From Liolophura sinensis (taxonomy: Eukaryota > Mollusca > Polyplacophora > Chitonida > Chitonidae), in assembly GCF_032854445.1 (NCBI RefSeq), contig NC_088302.1, positions 46,970,521 to 47,034,520 of the forward strand: a stretch of DNA of 64,000 nucleotides. The letters are read 5' to 3'. Below the pieces are notes generated by a model. It searched no databases and had not been told where the DNA came from. It was given only the letters and a program-made list of their open reading frames with translations. Positions 22,310 through 34,095 of the stretch are shown piece by piece (the first letter of the stretch is position 1; each line of letters begins with the position of its first letter). The translations under genes were made by a program, and so were the position numbers.

Positions 22310-24790
22310 ATGCTGAGAGGATGTCTCCAGTTAAAGAGAAACTACAAATACATGTACAACAAGCAGAGATTGGGAGCCATCTTCGCCATTTTCATAATAT
22401 GTTGTATAGAAAATAACCACACTGGGAGAGTAATTCACCTTATGAATCAATATTAATTAACGCCACTTCGGCAATACGACACAAACGCTTTGATCGATCA
22501 CCTAGGACCCTTGCTGGCCGCGAGGATCATTGGCATTCGCCGGCTGACCATTAAGGCTGCAGATCAGAACCCAGCTATAGCCAGTTGCACGAGTATGTGC
22601 TTTTAACTTAGGAGGCTTGAAATTTACGGCCTGCTTGACGAGGTTTTGTGATTTTTTCCAGCCAGGCTCTGCCCGGCTCTGTCCAACTCTGTCCAGTAAA
22701 CTATTGGTATGACCACAGGGCAGTCCTGTAAGTGAAACATTCATTATTGACTACGGCTTAATAATTCCTGTCAGATAAATTACTTCACTAAAAAAATGCA
22801 AAATCAAAGTATGAATGATAAAATACGATATAAACTCAGGGAAGTTTAATATTCTGCACATAAACAACAAAGCATGATCCTGTAGGCCTAATTTCAAATT
22901 TCAGTAAGATCATCAAGAGAGTCGGAGGAAGACTAGAATTTCATTACACGTAGTTTAAAACATAAATACAATACTTTGGTGAGATTTAAATGTCTCTGAC
23001 ACACGGAGTGGCCTTTTTATTTCCTCCATTCTCTGGTTTCCGAAACTCGGGAACCGGTTCCAAACTATATATTTATACAATACACAATACGTTTTGTGGG
23101 ATTTTACTTTATTATATGAGAAATGTACGTTTTAATTTTTTATGAATAAATTAATTTTGGGCCTGTCATTTTGAGCTATGGTTTTTTGAGTATGGTCTTT
23201 AGAAATGATTAATTTCCTTTAACGGTACTCTATGGAACATTGTAGGCCCTGTGCCTATGAAAGCCCCCCCCCCCCCCCCTTAACTGACAGCATAAAGATA
23301 GCCGTCAGTACACACGGGATTATACCACAGCATTCCTGGCGTGAGTGTAGACTGATGATGGCAAGTTGCTTTAGTTAGTTAGAATTATTGATAAAGGAAG
23401 GAAGGCCAAGTATTGTGTATCAACAAATGATTGTGGGTTGCGTTGGTTACTTTTCAGGAGTCAGAAACAAAAGGGATTATGACTGCTGCTGCACTAAAAC
23501 AAACTGTGTTTGGTTAAGACATGTGCTGTTTCTTCAAATACCATCAATATAAGCCAACGCTAAGCAATGAGGACCATTCCGCATCACGCATGTTCATAAG
23601 ACGTAACTCACTGGCGAACTTGCGGGAATTCAAGGGATTGTGTAGTGGAGTTCAAAGGCCAACGTATACAACAGTGAATGAGGTAAGTGGCTTGTGTCTG
23701 CGTGTACGCTGAGCTTTTATATCCATTGTCAGATAAATGCATATAAAGTTGTACTATGTTACAACTGTCAAAATGTTTAAGGTGCAAAGGGTTTTCAGTA
23801 AAAAATTGTACCCCACTATAGCAATACTCGTTGTACACCAATGCCTGCTATTGTACAGCACAACTCCATCGACGCTTATGTATAATTTTAATAATGGTAA
23901 ACCCAACATTTTGGTAGTGGTGAAAGAAGGGAAAGCATTCATAATGCCAGCTTAACGCATATTGTTAGAAATTTGGCACTTTACAAAATGCTTAGAAAAG
24001 GTTATAATGTAATCCTATTTTGTGCTAAATTAACATTTTTAGGTGTTGTGCCTCGCGTTATAAATGTCATATTTTAAACTTTGCATATTAAAAGAGCAGT
24101 TATGTATTGGCTTGAAATCTGTCCATGAAGGCTATACCACCGAGGTATGGACTTGCTTAGTGTTAAACGAGTGTTTCCACCCTTCGAGATCTTCTCATCT
24201 CTCTGCACAGACAAAACCGCCGTAACTATTAGGCATCAGACTTGAACATACACGCACATTTTACTGCTCCTACTCTTGTTTCACCTGTGCCAATAAACCT
24301 CACTACCTGTTTAACAGGAGCTTTCATAAGATGACATTTAGGGATATCTTCAAATAGTTAACAAATCATAAAACAGGTCGTAAAACCTTGACACTGATTA
24401 GAGTACTGTAGCGAACAATGACGACTTTTATTTTCATATTGACATATGTTTCTCTTGGAAAGGCCTTTGGTAAAATCCAAAGCTGTGCAAGATAGCCTCA
24501 TGCACTAAAGAAATTGTAGTCAATTTATACAGGCTCTTAAAAAGGTAATTCACTAAAATGTTATGAAAATAACAAGGCAAAAAAGGCGGTGATTATAGGG
24601 TTAAGTGAATGCAAGCCTAATAAGCAACATGAGTGAATTGTAATAGCTGTAAATGTTCCTGCGCAATGAAGACCAAGGTGATCTGCTACTTTGCCTTCTA
24701 ACTTAAATATTTTATGTGCTTTTAAGTCCCTCCATAACGTTATATACCAAATACCTTTTCTCAGTCAAAGAAACCAATGACTATGATAAA
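22310..24790. other. Stretch without a recognisable gene
   Basis: Contains a degraded V-SINE-like tail near 22450-22480 (TTAATTAACGCCACTTCGGC) and a C homopolymer. Frames here are short and unrecognised. Confidence 0.45.
23264..23279. repeat. C homopolymer (16)
   Basis: Run of C on the + strand followed by TTAAC. Length in an assembly is unreliable. Confidence 0.9.
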
Positions 24791-24796
24791 CTTGGA

Positions 24797-24980
24797 TTTG
24801 TTTATTTGATTGGTGTTTTAAGAATATCAAGAATATTTCACTTATGCGACGGTGGCCAGCGTTATGGCGAAACCAGGCAGATCCAGGGGGAAACCTGCGA
24901 TTATCCACAGATTGCTGAAAGGAAGCCAGCATCAGCTGGACTTGAACTCACAGCGACCGCATAGGTGATAGGCATCAGTC
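24797..24980 (-). mobile_element. tRNA-SINE copy with internal deletion (left of pair)
   Basis: TTGATTGGTGTTTTAAGAAT through CTTGAACTCACAGCGACCGC. It lacks the segment between GCTG and GAAGCC seen in the full copy. The same deletion and related flanks occur in the adjacent copy at 25012-25200. Confidence 0.75.
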
Positions 24981-25011
24981 ATAGAAACCTTTGACTGTGA
25001 TTAACTTGGAT

Positions 25012-25200
25012 TTGTTTATTTGATTCGTGTTTTAAGCACTACTCAAGAATATTTCACTTATGCGACGGTGCCAGCATTATGGCGAGAGGAAACCAGGCAG
25101 AGCCCGGGGAAACCTACGACCATCCACAGATTGCTGAAAGGAAGCCAGTATCAACTGGACTTGAACTCACAGCGACCGAGTAGGCGATAGGCCTTATGAG
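25012..25200 (-). mobile_element. tRNA-SINE copy with internal deletion (right of pair)
   Basis: Same structure and deletion as 24797-24980, about 215 bp downstream; both are preceded by a related AACTTGGATTTGTTTATTTG flank, so the pair arose by tandem duplication. Confidence 0.75.
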
Positions 25201-25799
25201 TCATTATGTTAAACTTAAAAATAAAAATAAAATTATCCGCGCAATATATTACTACTTGCGCGACGGACGAGCGAACAAATGAAACGGAGCAGGACAGACA
25301 AACAATCCAACCAGTATAACCTACGTGAATTCCCTTTGGGCAAAATGGCAACTTAAAGACTCCTGTTGCACTTTTCTTCGTGAACTATTGTTAAGAAGGT
25401 ATTCTTGTCGTCAGCAAAAATATATTACAATTTCAACAAGGCATGCAGGTACAAATGAAATTACATGATACAAATCTAATTAGATTCACCCAAAACGAAA
25501 CACCTGCTATTTATTTTTTTTTTTTTGTCCTCATGTGCAACGTAGTTTGTGGTAAAACTCTAGAGGAGGTCTGGTTTTTATCCTTGATAAAGTATTAAGT
25601 AACAGACGCTAGTAATACATGTAGTTTTACTTTATACTACATTATTTAGAAGTACGGTGATATTGGAAACATAAGGTTTGAAACTGTTTGCCTGGACAGA
25701 GGCTGATCTAAATATAGTTTCTTGGTTAGATTATCCTACTCTGACGAAAATTAATCACTGACATGAACTGGCTTTTTAGACAGTACCGACACTATATTA

Positions 25800-25945
25800 G
25801 ATTTATTTGATTGGGGTTTTACGCTGCATTCAAAAATATTTATCTTATACGACGGCGGCCAGCATTACGGTGGGTGGGCACCGGCATGCAGAGCCCGGGA
25901 AAATCCTCGACCATCCGCAGGGTTGCTGGCAGACCTTTCCATGGA
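25800..25945 (-). mobile_element. tRNA-SINE fragment
   Basis: ATTTATTTGATTGGGGTTTT tail end through CCATCCGCAGGGTTGCTGGC; head missing. Confidence 0.75.
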
Positions 25946-26304
25946 AATGTCAACGATTATCAATATACAAATGGGGAAAACTTTCCCGCCTAAAGAAATT
26001 CACTGTGTAGTTGCCTCTGCGAGGGCGTTTTGTAAGCAAACTGGCAACACATTGCTCATTCATTGAAAAAAAAAACCCAAAGACAATTAACCTTGGGCCC
26101 ACGAGTTGCCAATTATATACTGAAACACACTGAAAACGCACCAAAGGTAAAAAGTGAATTGACGCTAAACCAAATTGTATTTGGTGTTGGTTGTGTATTA
26201 CGTTCATACTCAGATAAGTCAGTTACGCTTTAGTAATCACAAGTGTCATGGGAAAGTACAAATTTTGAATCTAGAGGAAGTGGAACACACAAGAGGCCCA
26301 AAGA

Positions 26305-26678
26305 CACAGTCAAAACCGGATAGGACCATCCCTGTTTACACGACGGGCACGTAAACCAATTGCGCTAAGTTGCCGGATTACAGTATCTGGGCTGAAATCT
26401 CCTGGTCGAACTACGATGGTAGGTGCTGTCCTGGACGCCGGAAGTGTTCCATCACGCAGATGAGCTCTCGCAATCTGTCGGTCTTCCCTTGCTGTTGTCA
26501 CACGTGGTTACCCTGGTCGTTGCCGGTCTATGGTACGTCCCATCTGCTGAAATCACCGGTTCAGTGTTGTGATGGTACTGTGGTGACATCCAAACCTTGC
26601 TGTTATGGCCCTTGTAGTCAGGCCAACTTCAATCAGGGCAATGGCGCGCACCCGTTCCTCAGGTGTCAGTCGCGGTAC
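26305..26678 (-). pseudogene. Tc1/mariner-like transposase relic
   Basis: On the - strand 26678-26310 reads VPRLTPEERVRAIALIEVGL, then TTRAITARFGCHHSTITTLNR, a stop, FQQMGRTIDRQRPG, a stop, and PRVTTAREDRQIARAHLRDG continuing to RARRVNRDGPIRF. This is the N-terminal paired-like helix-turn-helix DNA-binding region of Tc1-type transposases (TTAREDR and the GLRARR-like end are the recognisable blocks). The two in-frame stops and the absence of the DDE catalytic domain downstream show it is a dead fragment. Terminal inverted repeats were not recognised. Confidence 0.8.
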
Positions 26679-26719
26679 TGCGTCCTCAGTGCAGTTCCGC
26701 TGCTACAGCGATTATGCAG

Positions 26720-27980
26720 ACAGCCTTTGAATGCTTTCCCTTTATACCCCCATTTCTTGAAGTACACTTGACACTTTGAACTTTTCGTACTTTTCAGAGG
26801 TAAAAACGTGTTTTTCAGTCCTGTTCCCTTTTGCGTTGGTGACAACCCACACAAAGGCAATCAAACCTGACAACATCTTTGGAGCTTCCTTTACCATGAA
26901 TACTTCCGTTGTTATTCTCAGACTATTATGATATTGTCATAGATTTATGATGGTGCGTTTTTAAAGCAGGTCAGTATATTTGTAGTGCAGTGATGCAAGG
27001 AGATGTGAAGGCATGTATGAAATCAGGGAAAAGCTGAAGGCCTACTGTTCTGTGACATGGAAAATACAGTGGAAGTCCAAGGCGAGCATTCCATAACTTG
27101 CCCTTGTGTGCCGTGCATGTAGACACAAGGCAGTTTATATGTCGCCAGTATTTTATGTCGCCAGTTTTACTGCGGGTTAGCAATATTAGCCGCAGGGTAA
27201 CGAACTTGTCCCACAATAGTTTACTGTTCCAAACTTGTGATTTACCTTTAGAATTTTTATTTAAATAACACTGTCTTTATACTTCCATGACAAAAATAAA
27301 GCGATACTAGTAATTTTTAAGTTCAAGTCTACATTCCTTGAGTAAGGGTTGAGCAAGAACAAAAAGAATCACATCTAAGTTAAATGTATACTATATGGTT
27401 GGATTATCTGTAGGGGTCAAGTACGATTTTGCTTTATCACGCCGGGGGTTTTCTCATTTATCTAGTCGATCAATCCGCAGCAAATTACTGTCGTAACCAT
27501 AGTGTATAAACGTTCTCTTCTTTGTAATAATTTTGATACCTTGTGCCTCGAAAACGACGAAATGTGCGGTTAGCCCATGATGGATTCGCACAACCCATCT
27601 TTGAGATAAGTTCTGTATTGTGCCTCACTACAATGCTGTGACCTCGCTCTAACCTATACACAATTGCTCCACATTGATATTTTCAGCATAATTTATAAGC
27701 TTCTTTGATGTTCATGGAAACCCGTGGCCTAAAGACATCCATAAATTACTGCTATGTGACAGATGATAACTCTTACTTTCTCATCCTGGAGTCGGCTCAT
27801 AATTCACTGTCGCCTCGCTCATTTATATCATACTGACATTAACATGAAAAGCCTTCATCGCAACGTGACTGAGAAGCGTGGAAGTCGTGACTATTTACGC
27901 ATTTACATGAACAACTGGAATAACTGACAAGAGGCCGCGCTTAACTTCACACTGTTAAGGATTCCTTGTGGTCTGTAGAA
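26720..27980. other. Stretch without a recognisable gene
   Basis: May include the outer end of the Tc1-like relic (left part), but no terminal repeat could be defined. Otherwise nothing seen. Confidence 0.45.
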
Positions 27981-27984
27981 CGTC

Positions 27985-28221
27985 AGCGTGGCGCAATGAC
28001 CGAGAAGCCTCTCATCAATGCGGTTGTTGTGAGTTCAAGTCCAACTCATGCTGGCTTCCTCTCGGGCCGTACGTAGGAAGGTCTGATAGCAACCTGTGGA
28101 TGGTCGTGGGCTTTCCCCGGGCTCTACCACCATAATTCCTCCCACCATAATGCTGACCACCATTGTATAAGTGAAATATTCTTGAGAACGGCGTAAAACA
28201 CCAATCAAATAAATAAATAAA
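27985..28221 (+). mobile_element. tRNA-SINE, nearly complete
   Basis: B box GTGAGTTCAAGTCC near 28030, central CCGTACGTAGGAAGGTCTGA, and tail AAAACACCAATCAAATAAAT. The A-box part is degraded. Lies upstream of receptor 2. Confidence 0.8.
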
Positions 28222-28324
28222 GTGTTATCGTCTGGCTGAATTCGTTATTAAATATTTTATACGAGTGGTAATCTATATATCATTGGTTGGTGCAAAGTGC
28301 GTGAGAATGAATCACTATCTGAGG

Positions 28325-28430
28325 AAAATTAACAAGAGACCGGATTTCATGGCTTAACTGTGATCATTTGACAACTATTTTACACTGTCGTCGCTGCTCT
28401 GGTTTAACTCTCCATGCTGTAGTCTTCTAT
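28325..28430 (+). repeat. Short dispersed repeat (family D) upstream of receptor 2
   Basis: AACAAGAGACCGGATTTCAT, then ACACTGTCGTCGCTGCTCTG and GGTTTAACTCTCCATG. Copies: 4880-5075 (+, split by the TA run), 31255-31330 (+), 390-500 (-), 39425-39530 (-), and a weaker one near 31740-31850. Confidence 0.65.
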
Positions 28431-28952
28431 AGTGTTTGTTCCCAGCGCCAGCTCTACCAACCGTATACAAGATGTTACGTGTAAAAGTAACTACCATCGC
28501 GTTACCTGCAATGCTACATGTAGCTGTCTTACATATTTACTTCTACATAATGCTAGTTTATCTACTATGGCGTCACATTATCTACAGTACTGGCTACCAT
28601 GCATGGCATTTACGCGTGCCTGTCGCTACGTATCATTTGAAAGGAAATCAGTAAGATCCATCCCAACATTTGGTTCAACGTTAATTACTATTAAAAGTAC
28701 CATTTCCACAGAATACGTGCATGTAGTATATACTTAATATCTTTATTTTTCACTTTCTCAGCCAGGATCAAAACTTTGTGTTCCAATACGAAAATTTTGT
28801 AACCCAGTGCATGCTTTATAGTTGTTATAGTGTTATAGTCGACTTTCATGTGAATTCCATCGGCAAACTGAGAGTTTTTGTGCTTGTCCCAAGAGAACAC
28901 GGTATGGTTCTTCTTTCAGCAGTTAGACTAAGTGTTCCCTGCATGATTGTGT

Positions 28953-28971
28953 CTTTTTAATACATTTTCAG
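28953..28971 (+). other. Splice acceptor upstream of receptor 2 coding exon
   Basis: A T-rich tract ends in TTTTCAG at 28965-28971, 26 bases before the chosen ATG. The matching position in receptors 1 and 3 supports an ancestral intron just 5' of the start codon. Confidence 0.65.
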
Positions 28972-28997
28972 ACTGCAGTAAAAGGCTGCCTATCGAG

Positions 28998-30152
28998 ATG
29001 ATCCACAGATTTTTCGGTGAACTTCTTCTTGCCTTTCTAGCGAAGGAGATTTGTAGCACCTCCATGTTGGTCGACGCAAAGACCCGGCTGAATGCATCAA
29101 CCAATGGGGAAAGAGTTTACAATGTCTCGCCCACTGAAACGGAAGAGGACATGGAAGAAGAGAGTGAAGAGCTCCCATTGACCAGCAAAGTGGTCTACGG
29201 AGTAGTTATCCCTGCGATGGCTGTGGTCTGTATCATTGGAAACATTCTTACGATATTGTCCTTTGTCCAAGATCGAAAACTACAGACAGTCCACAACACA
29301 TATCTGATGAGCTTGGCCGTATCGGATCTCTTGATTGGCTGTATAAGCATGCCGTTTTACGCCGTCTACACTCTAATGGACGACACTTGGCCGTTTGGAG
29401 TTGAATTTTGCAAGATTTTCATGTGTATAGATTTTCTGGCTTGTCTGGATTCCGTGTTCACCATAATGTTGGTGAGCTATGATCGTTGTATGCTGCTCTT
29501 ACAAGGAGCATCCTATTCAATCAAACAGACATCAAGAGCTGCGAAAATCCGGATTATGATTTCCTGGTTCATCGCCTTCCTCATGTACGTACCGGCCATT
29601 GTGTTTTGGGATGTGGTCCGAGGATACAGTGTCGTGGAAGAAGAGGATTGTGACGTGGAATTCTACGACGACTTTATATTTATCATGGCCACTTCGGTCG
29701 TTGAGTTTCTCATACCGCTTGCCACTATCACGTCTCTGAACATTTTCCTTTATACTCTCATACTGAAGCGTGCTCGGGAAGCCCCTGGGAACAAAATGGC
29801 GGACAAACTAGGTAAACTTGATGGGGACAAAGACAAACGTAACATGATAAAACGGGAGAGGAAGGCGGCTCGTTCTTTGGCTATCCTGGTCAGTGTGTTT
29901 ACTGTGTGCTGGATGCCATACACCGTCTGCACAGTTATCGTAGCTTTCTGTGACGGCTGTGTCCCGGCTGACCTCTACGAGGCCTTCAACTGGCTGCTAT
30001 GGGGTAACTCTACCCTGAACCCATTTCTGTACGCCTTCACCAGCAATCAGTTCCAAATAAACTTTATCCGTCTACTTGGTTTGAAGAAACTTTGCTTTTC
30101 CAGCAAGAGGGTTGCCCCCAAAGAAATGAAATCGGACTCTCTACCGGACTGA
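28998..30152 (+). CDS. Histamine H3/H4-like aminergic GPCR, receptor 2 (384 aa)
   Basis: Paralogue of receptors 1 and 3, predicted plasma-membrane amine receptor. Seen: N82 (1.50), D110 (2.50), C138 (3.25), D145 (3.32), DRC at 162-164, E236 (5.46), P240 (5.50), CWMPY starting at 304, NPFLY starting at 341. The extracellular N-terminus has a hydrophobic start (residues 5-15), sites NAS and NVS, and an acidic stretch with ETEEDMEEESEEL just before TM1 that is shared in form with receptor 3. ICL3 is very short, about 30 residues between KRAREAPG and IKRERKAARS. ATG 28998 lies 26 bases after an acceptor AG at 28970-28971. DNA in TM6 is nearly identical to receptor 3 over 77 bases, but the TM2-TM3 segment is clearly diverged from both paralogues. 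Histamine is the inferred ligand class from D3.32/E5.46; untested. Confidence 0.9.
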   Translation: MIHRFFGELLLAFLAKEICSTSMLVDAKTRLNASTNGERVYNVSPTETEEDMEEESEELPLTSKVVYGVVIPAMAVVCIIGNILTILSFVQDRKLQTVHNTYLMSLAVSDLLIGCISMPFYAVYTLMDDTWPFGVEFCKIFMCIDFLACLDSVFTIMLVSYDRCMLLLQGASYSIKQTSRAAKIRIMISWFIAFLMYVPAIVFWDVVRGYSVVEEEDCDVEFYDDFIFIMATSVVEFLIPLATITSLNIFLYTLILKRAREAPGNKMADKLGKLDGDKDKRNMIKRERKAARSLAILVSVFTVCWMPYTVCTVIVAFCDGCVPADLYEAFNWLLWGNSTLNPFLYAFTSNQFQINFIRLLGLKKLCFSSKRVAPKEMKSDSLPD

Positions 30153-30505
30153 ATCAGACAGTGTAATTTTGAATATGTGATAGCACTATAATGCTTTTCG
30201 ATATCGAATATGTTTTTAACATGTACGTTTGTCATCGTGAGTGATGACACCTTTTATGTAGGCCTATAGGATCTGTATGAATCCCGTGCCCTAGTCACGT
30301 GGTCCGCATGATGCAGATTTTGTACAAATTCAAGCTGATCCTGGAATGGCCTGGCCGTGCCCTTCGCCTGCTGCATTTGGAAGCCTTTCATCACGCAAAC
30401 AACCTTCAAAAAATGGCTGGTTTGGTTGTGTCATTCATACAGCTTCCCGGAAGCCTCTCATCGTACACACTGGCAGGAACAACATTTAGTAAAACGAGTA
30501 TGCTT

Positions 30506-30511
30506 AATAAA
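30506..30511 (+). terminator. Likely polyadenylation signal (AATAAA) for receptor 2
   Basis: Canonical AATAAA about 350 bases past the receptor 2 stop codon, followed by TTCAATG. It is the first canonical hexamer on this strand after the stop that I found. Confidence 0.45.
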
Positions 30512-31111
30512 GTTCAATGATAATATAATGAAATATGCATGGTCACATCTGACGTCGCATTCTGAACAAACTCTGTAAGCTGAGGGCTGGGTTATCAGGG
30601 TTACACTGAGAAGTGAAGAAAACATGAATCTGGATTGACTATCACAAGTTGCATCTGGGGCCACATTTGGTAATTTCCCGTTACAAAAACTTTAAGCAGT
30701 ATTGGTGAAAATCTTTTACCTCAGTACAATGATATGAGAAGTTGCGATTTAGAGTGAAACCATGCTCGAGATACAAAAAGTCCAGGAATTATTTCCAAAA
30801 CATCAGATTTAACACAACATACACACTGGGAAAATAATGAAACAAAATGTAAAAGAATAATAAATAATAACTCTACCATGACAAATATGACCAAACACAT
30901 TAGTTTTGAAAGACAATTGAAGTGGGCGTTCATATTCTCTATCGACATGAAATCCGAATGAGTCTCATATACAAGTCTCATATACAAGGTCATCGAGGAA
31001 TACAACTGACGATGCACCAGTTTCCAGTGTCACACTGATCCATTGAACAGGCATCCATGAGACCTGGTCCCTTTGCATTGTTTTAATGTTTTTATATGTT
31101 AAATGAGATGA

Positions 31112-31240
31112 GAACACAGGATTTTTAGCAATTCTGGACCAGTGACGTCTAAAATATAGAAATTAACTTCACTGTACTTTATATTTTTTTACCTAATTCT
31201 GCTTAAGTCTTGGGGCGCGTAATCTGCTACTATTTCGGCA
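31112..31240. repeat. Direct repeat partner of 35180-35310
   Basis: AGTGACGTCTAAAATAT at 31142 and 35210, preceded by ATTTTTAGCAATTCTGGACC / ATTTTTAGTAATTCTGCACC and followed by GAATTAAC... and TTCTGCTTAA. Suggests further old duplication in this region. Confidence 0.65.
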
Positions 31241-31399
31241 TTTATACCGATTACGTGTGACCCTTTGCCAGCTATCACGTTGTCGTCGCTGATCTTGTTT
31301 TACTCTCTGTATTGTAGTTTTTTATATCCCTATATCGCCCATACAGGATCAGGTTCAAATGGGGTGCTTTTTCCAGCGCCGTCACGTGCTAATGAATAT

Positions 31400-31497
31400 T
31401 CTTACCATTGGATCATCTGCAAGCCTGACCACGTGGCCATGGATAAGTGAAATGTTTTTGATAACGGCGTAAACATCAACCGAGTAAATAAATAGAT
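31400..31497 (+). mobile_element. Decayed SINE tail
   Basis: GTGAAATGTTTTTGATAACG, GCGTAAACATCAACC and AAATAAATAG preserve the SINE 3' end; the rest is degenerate. Confidence 0.5.
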
Positions 31498-31859
31498 AAT
31501 ATTGTTACAACTGTAACTTCTAAACACTTAGCTCAGCTCAAGGACGAGAGAGACCAAAAACTGATTGGTACAGTTTACCCTCCTTTCGAGTAGACGCATT
31601 TTTTGGCTAAACTCACAGGCAATTTGTATATACTTTATAGTGCTGCTGCTATCAAATTATGTGCTGAAAGATCTGATACTATGTATCATTGATTGAACTG
31701 AAGTTAGTGAACCTTCGAGCATATACATGAGCAGCTGGAGTGAAACCCTAACTGGGGGAAATTGCAAAGAGATCATATTTCCCCGGGAACGTGCGACCAT
31801 AACCATCATGCTGTCGTCACAACTGTCGTTTTACTCTGTCGGCTGTACGTCGATTATAT

Positions 31860-32900
31860 TACGCCATTTGTCATGTTACTGTGATTTCTGTAAGATATCA
31901 ATGACGCCATTAAATAGAACTTTTAATATTAAAAGTCTCAAGCGGATATTCTGTCCAACGATATTTGCTGGGTGCGAACGAGTGTATTGCGAATCGAATG
32001 AAGATTCATGGACGACGAGGTCAGTCGTGGGGAAAAAGGTTAGTCGTGGGGGAAAAGGTCAGTCGTGGGGAAAAGAACATTATTTCGGCTTGAATAATGC
32101 CTTATGTTTATTCCGTGATGTTTATCAAATCGCAGTTTCCTTACAAATACAGGCAAATAACAAGATCAATTGTGTGTGATTTACTATGGGCATCATTTGA
32201 AAGGGTGATAAATAACATGTGGATATGAAATAAGATGAAGATAAAGCGGTTGTATACCATGCGATCATTAAGTATAACATCAGCAAATTGGATCAGAATT
32301 ATAGATTGTTCGAGAATAAAACAGGCTGTATTGTTGTCGGTTGTGAATGTATCTTGTTGGTTATGTATTGTACGAACACACTGGTATTGTTTGATTCATG
32401 AGGGTGACTGAATATTTTTAATGCGTGGAAAACTATAACAAAGTAATCTAAAGTTAAATAAACAAAATCGTTTGAAAATCTGTCATTTCTGACAGATAAG
32501 CGTTAAGGTAGGACCACCCTTCACCACGTTCAAATATTGTCATATCTTCCAATTATGAATACTTTAAGTATAGATCAAGCCACAACATTAAGACCCATTC
32601 ACTATCACGGATAGTTCATCTGCATTCAGAACATCTCTTTGTTCAAAGAACAAACAATTATTTTGACTGCAAAAATGCTGCAAATGGCGTGCTGTCCAAT
32701 TTTAAGTTCAGACTAAACAGAGGCAAAGAAAGTAAAACCAGGGGAAATTGCGTAGTTACAAAACAAGGATAAACGGCAGTAAATTTATAAACATGTACAA
32801 TTTCTCATTTGTTTTTGGTGAAGCGCTAAATCTCACATAAAAGTTGAGATGTGACGGCAACTTGTACGCCTAAACGTCGAAAAACGTTAGTGCGGTGTGA
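31860..32900. other. Stretch without a recognisable gene
   Basis: A short GTCAGTCGTGGGGAAAAGG tandem repetition occurs at about 32021-32072. No coding signal. Confidence 0.45.
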
Positions 32901-33174
32901 ATCTAGGTGCCAAGTCCGACATTCATATACCATTGGTAAGCCATGAAGGAACCTTCAAAGCTGGTAATCGCAAGACCCATTTCCAAAACAGTTCTCAAAG
33001 GAATATGTAACAACAATATATAATATAACAGTAAATAAAGCTTGTAACCTGTAAGAGAGATGCATCAGCTTTCAATAATGCATAGAAAACAACCGTTATT
33101 TTAATAACGATTCCTAATTTTCAGGTTGGACACAAATATAGGTGTACTTGACGCCTTCTGATCGCAACTGTTAA
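32901..33174 (-). repeat. Family A repeat, inverse copy
   Basis: Reads GACATTCATATACCATTGGT, CCATTTCCAAAACAG and ends GATCGCAACTGTTA, the complement of the family A start. Confidence 0.55.
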
Positions 33175-33344
33175 GAAAAGCACCGTGTTGATGTAATAAA
33201 CATGGATGCTTATCTAACCCCTTGTCAAGGGTTAAGCGGAATTTAGATACAACTATGGTGTAGATCGCCATAGGTCCTGCACGTTTTATCCATAGCTGTC
33301 AACAAGGGCGTTAAGGGAAAGCTGACTTTGCTGGACAGAAATTA

Positions 33345-33450
33345 CCGCGCTGCGTGAGGTCCCCGACATAAAGCCGTAGTCGAAGCGACAAGAGCTCGAT
33401 TCGAACATGCGAGCCCATTGGTCAACAAGCGCAGCAAACCAACGAGGACC
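33345..33450 (-). mobile_element. Possible degenerate tRNA-derived SINE head
   Basis: On the - strand GGGCTCGCATGTTCGAATCG resembles a B box preceded by a GGTTTGCTGCGCTTGTTGAC segment. No tail recognised. Confidence 0.3.
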
Positions 33451-33869
33451 GTTATTTTCCCTACAACGTTCTTATAACAGTATGCATTTATAACGAAGAT
33501 ATGATATTGAATGAAAGCGTTTCATGCGTAATTTACATTTTCCCTCTCTTTTCCAAAGTCTATCTGATTTTAGAGCAATATAGCTGCTCTTCCACTCAAG
33601 TTCTCGCCCCACAGTGTTGAATTGCGAATTAAAAATGTGTTTCAAGAGGGCTAGTCTATTAGCTCTAAGTAATCTAATGTAGGTCTAACAGATGAATTGT
33701 GAATCTCAGAAAATAATCTTTTGCCACAGTGGCATACCAGAAAGTATTGAGAATTATATATGTTTATTTTATGTACATGACTGGCTCATGATATGAAATT
33801 AAGTCATCATATTATCAGCCTTATTAATCGCGGAGGTTTAATCTGATACACAAATGCCGAGAGGTATAA

Positions 33870-34095
33870 ATCTATGCGTCGAAACAGACATTCGTACACC
33901 AGCTGTCAACCAGTATAGACGTTCCAGATCAATAATGGCACAGCCAATTTCCAAAACGACGTTAAACCACCAAGTTAAGTGCGAAATTATACCGGAATCA
34001 TGCAAAGAGAAGCAGTCAACAGTTTTCGCTGATGTTGAAAAGTTGTAAGTTGTTGATAATAAAATGTTGGTGGACTCGAATTGCACATAAATGTT
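33870..34095 (-). repeat. Family A repeat, inverse copy
   Basis: TCTATGCGTCGAAACAGACA, then CAATTTCCAAAACGACGTTA and AGAGAAGCAGTCAACAGTTT: the best preserved inverse copy. Confidence 0.7.

Noticed and set aside
26370..26771. 133-codon frame on the + strand
   Set aside because: Antisense shadow of the Tc1-like transposase relic.
31727..32179. 150-codon frame on the + strand
   Set aside because: Begins in a weak family D repeat copy and includes a short tandem repeat; no homology recognised.
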